A model generated the notes under the pieces. It made no database searches. It was not told where the DNA came from and worked only from the letters and a program-made list of their open reading frames with translations. The position numbers and the translations under genes were made by a program. A stretch of 5,926 bases of DNA from an uncultured Erysipelotrichaceae bacterium (GTDB lineage: Bacteria > Bacillota_I > Bacilli_A > RF39 > UBA660), in contig CACYBN010000046.1 in the NCBI GenBank assembly GCA_902772675.1, positions 1 through 5,926 of the forward strand, written 5' to 3'. Positions 5,594 to 5,926 of the stretch are shown here, piece after piece. How positions within the stretch are numbered: the first letter of the stretch is position 1; every line of letters begins with the position of its first letter.

Positions 5594-5926
5594 CTATTTT
5601 TATATTTTCTATCATCTAAATATACTAATTGTTCTGTAAATGTTTCAGTTACTTCAGTATGAGGAGGAGTGATTACATCATCAGCTTTTGGACCCTCATC
5701 ACCTTTTGGACCCTCATCATCTTTTGGACCCTCATCACCTGTATTTTTAGTATAATAATAAGTAACATAAATTGTACCATCTATATAAGTACCATTCTCT
5801 GCACCTTCAACTGTTACATATTCGTAATCAGCTATATCCTTTTTGAAAGTACTATAGTCTTTACCAACCATACCACTTGTTTCTTCTCTAGATTCAATTT
5901 CTTCTAAAGTATCAATATCTACATAT
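5581..5926 (-). CDS. C-terminal 114 residues of a MucBP-domain surface protein (5' end beyond window)
   Basis: The frame is open through the right edge (first readable residues YVDIDTLEEI). An ATG at 5871 is therefore internal, not the start. Fragment residues 1-59 match a MucBP repeat: YVDIDT, SGMVGKDYSTFKKDIADYEYV, VEGAENGTYIDGTIYVTYYY. MucBP domains occur in mucin-binding and other adhesins of Bacillota. Next comes a Gly-rich spacer of three GDEGPK-type units (63-80), then DDVITPPHTE and a polar end, KYKNRKDF. No LPXTG motif or C-terminal transmembrane segment is present, and none appears in the other two frames near the stop. Anchoring, if any, must lie elsewhere in the protein, or the product is secreted. 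Binding target unknown. A terminator follows directly. Confidence 0.75.
   Translation of the reverse strand, partial: YVDIDTLEEIESREETSGMVGKDYSTFKKDIADYEYVTVEGAENGTYIDGTIYVTYYYTKNTGDEGPKDDEGPKGDEGPKADDVITPPHTEVTETFTEQLVYLDDRKYKNRKDF
5686..5739 (-). repeat. Three tandem 18-bp units encoding GDEGPK
   Basis: Three in-frame 18-bp units lie in the MucBP gene (5739-5722, 5721-5704, 5703-5686). The middle copy differs by one base, which changes GGT (Gly) to GAT (Asp). Read as triplets, the protein is GDE GPK DDE GPK GDE GPK, collagen-like Gly-X-Y with one break. Confidence 0.9.

Noticed and set aside
5686..5739. Short tandem repeats considered as a CRISPR array
   Set aside because: The units are 18 bp, directly adjacent without spacers, and in frame within a coding region.
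5629..5907. Plus-strand frame with repeated FWTLI units
   Set aside because: It is the antisense reading of the MucBP gene and its 18-bp repeats. The minus-strand frame continues through the window edge and matches a known domain.
1..5926. Alternative genetic code (TGA as tryptophan), suggested by the AT-rich, Mollicutes-like look
   Set aside because: Trp is TGG in the conserved motifs, and full-length products are obtained with the standard code.

Overview
The window is strongly AT-rich bacterial DNA with standard-code genes: tryptophan is read from TGG, and the frames close on TAA or TAG. Shine-Dalgarno sites are clear, U-tract terminators are compact, and arginine codons are almost all AGA. 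The gene set (SPFH/NfeD pair, MucBP-type surface protein, YfhO-type membrane glycosyltransferase, a roughly 550-residue clostridial-type glutamyl-tRNA synthetase) suggests a low-GC Bacillota, perhaps an uncultured gut Bacilli or Clostridia-like lineage. The species cannot be named from sequence alone.

Left part (1-1522, minus strand): a two-gene operon for the cell envelope. A membrane-anchored PIG-L/LmbE-type zinc deacetylase is followed, with a 29-bp overlap, by a YfhO-family GT-C glycosyltransferase that runs off the left edge. Their promoter lies back to back with that of a plus-strand gene (1588-2325). That gene encodes a small membrane protein with a signal peptide, one transmembrane segment and a C-terminal four-cysteine zinc ribbon.

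Middle (2306-2473): a bidirectional terminator separates the plus-strand gene from a minus-strand tRNA-Glu with anticodon CUC. The tRNA is compact, has an encoded CCA, and shows an A2-C71 mismatch in the acceptor stem. A perfect 27-base palindrome sits 4 nt upstream of it.

Right part (2488-5926, minus strand): in transcription order, the tail of a MucBP-domain surface protein with a terminator, then gltX with its own extended -10 promoter and a strong terminator, then a translationally coupled nfeD-SPFH pair whose products form a membrane-microdomain module, then the tRNA-Glu. No gap longer than about 160 bases lacks a gene.

Most of the window is ordinary housekeeping and envelope content. 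The points most worth following are the apparently extracytoplasmic deacetylase coupled to a YfhO glycosyltransferase, the odd tRNA-Glu(CUC) and its palindromic leader, the habit of putting stop codons inside terminator hairpins, and the concentration of CGT/CpG in the SPFH gene. I found no clear sign of an entirely new system.
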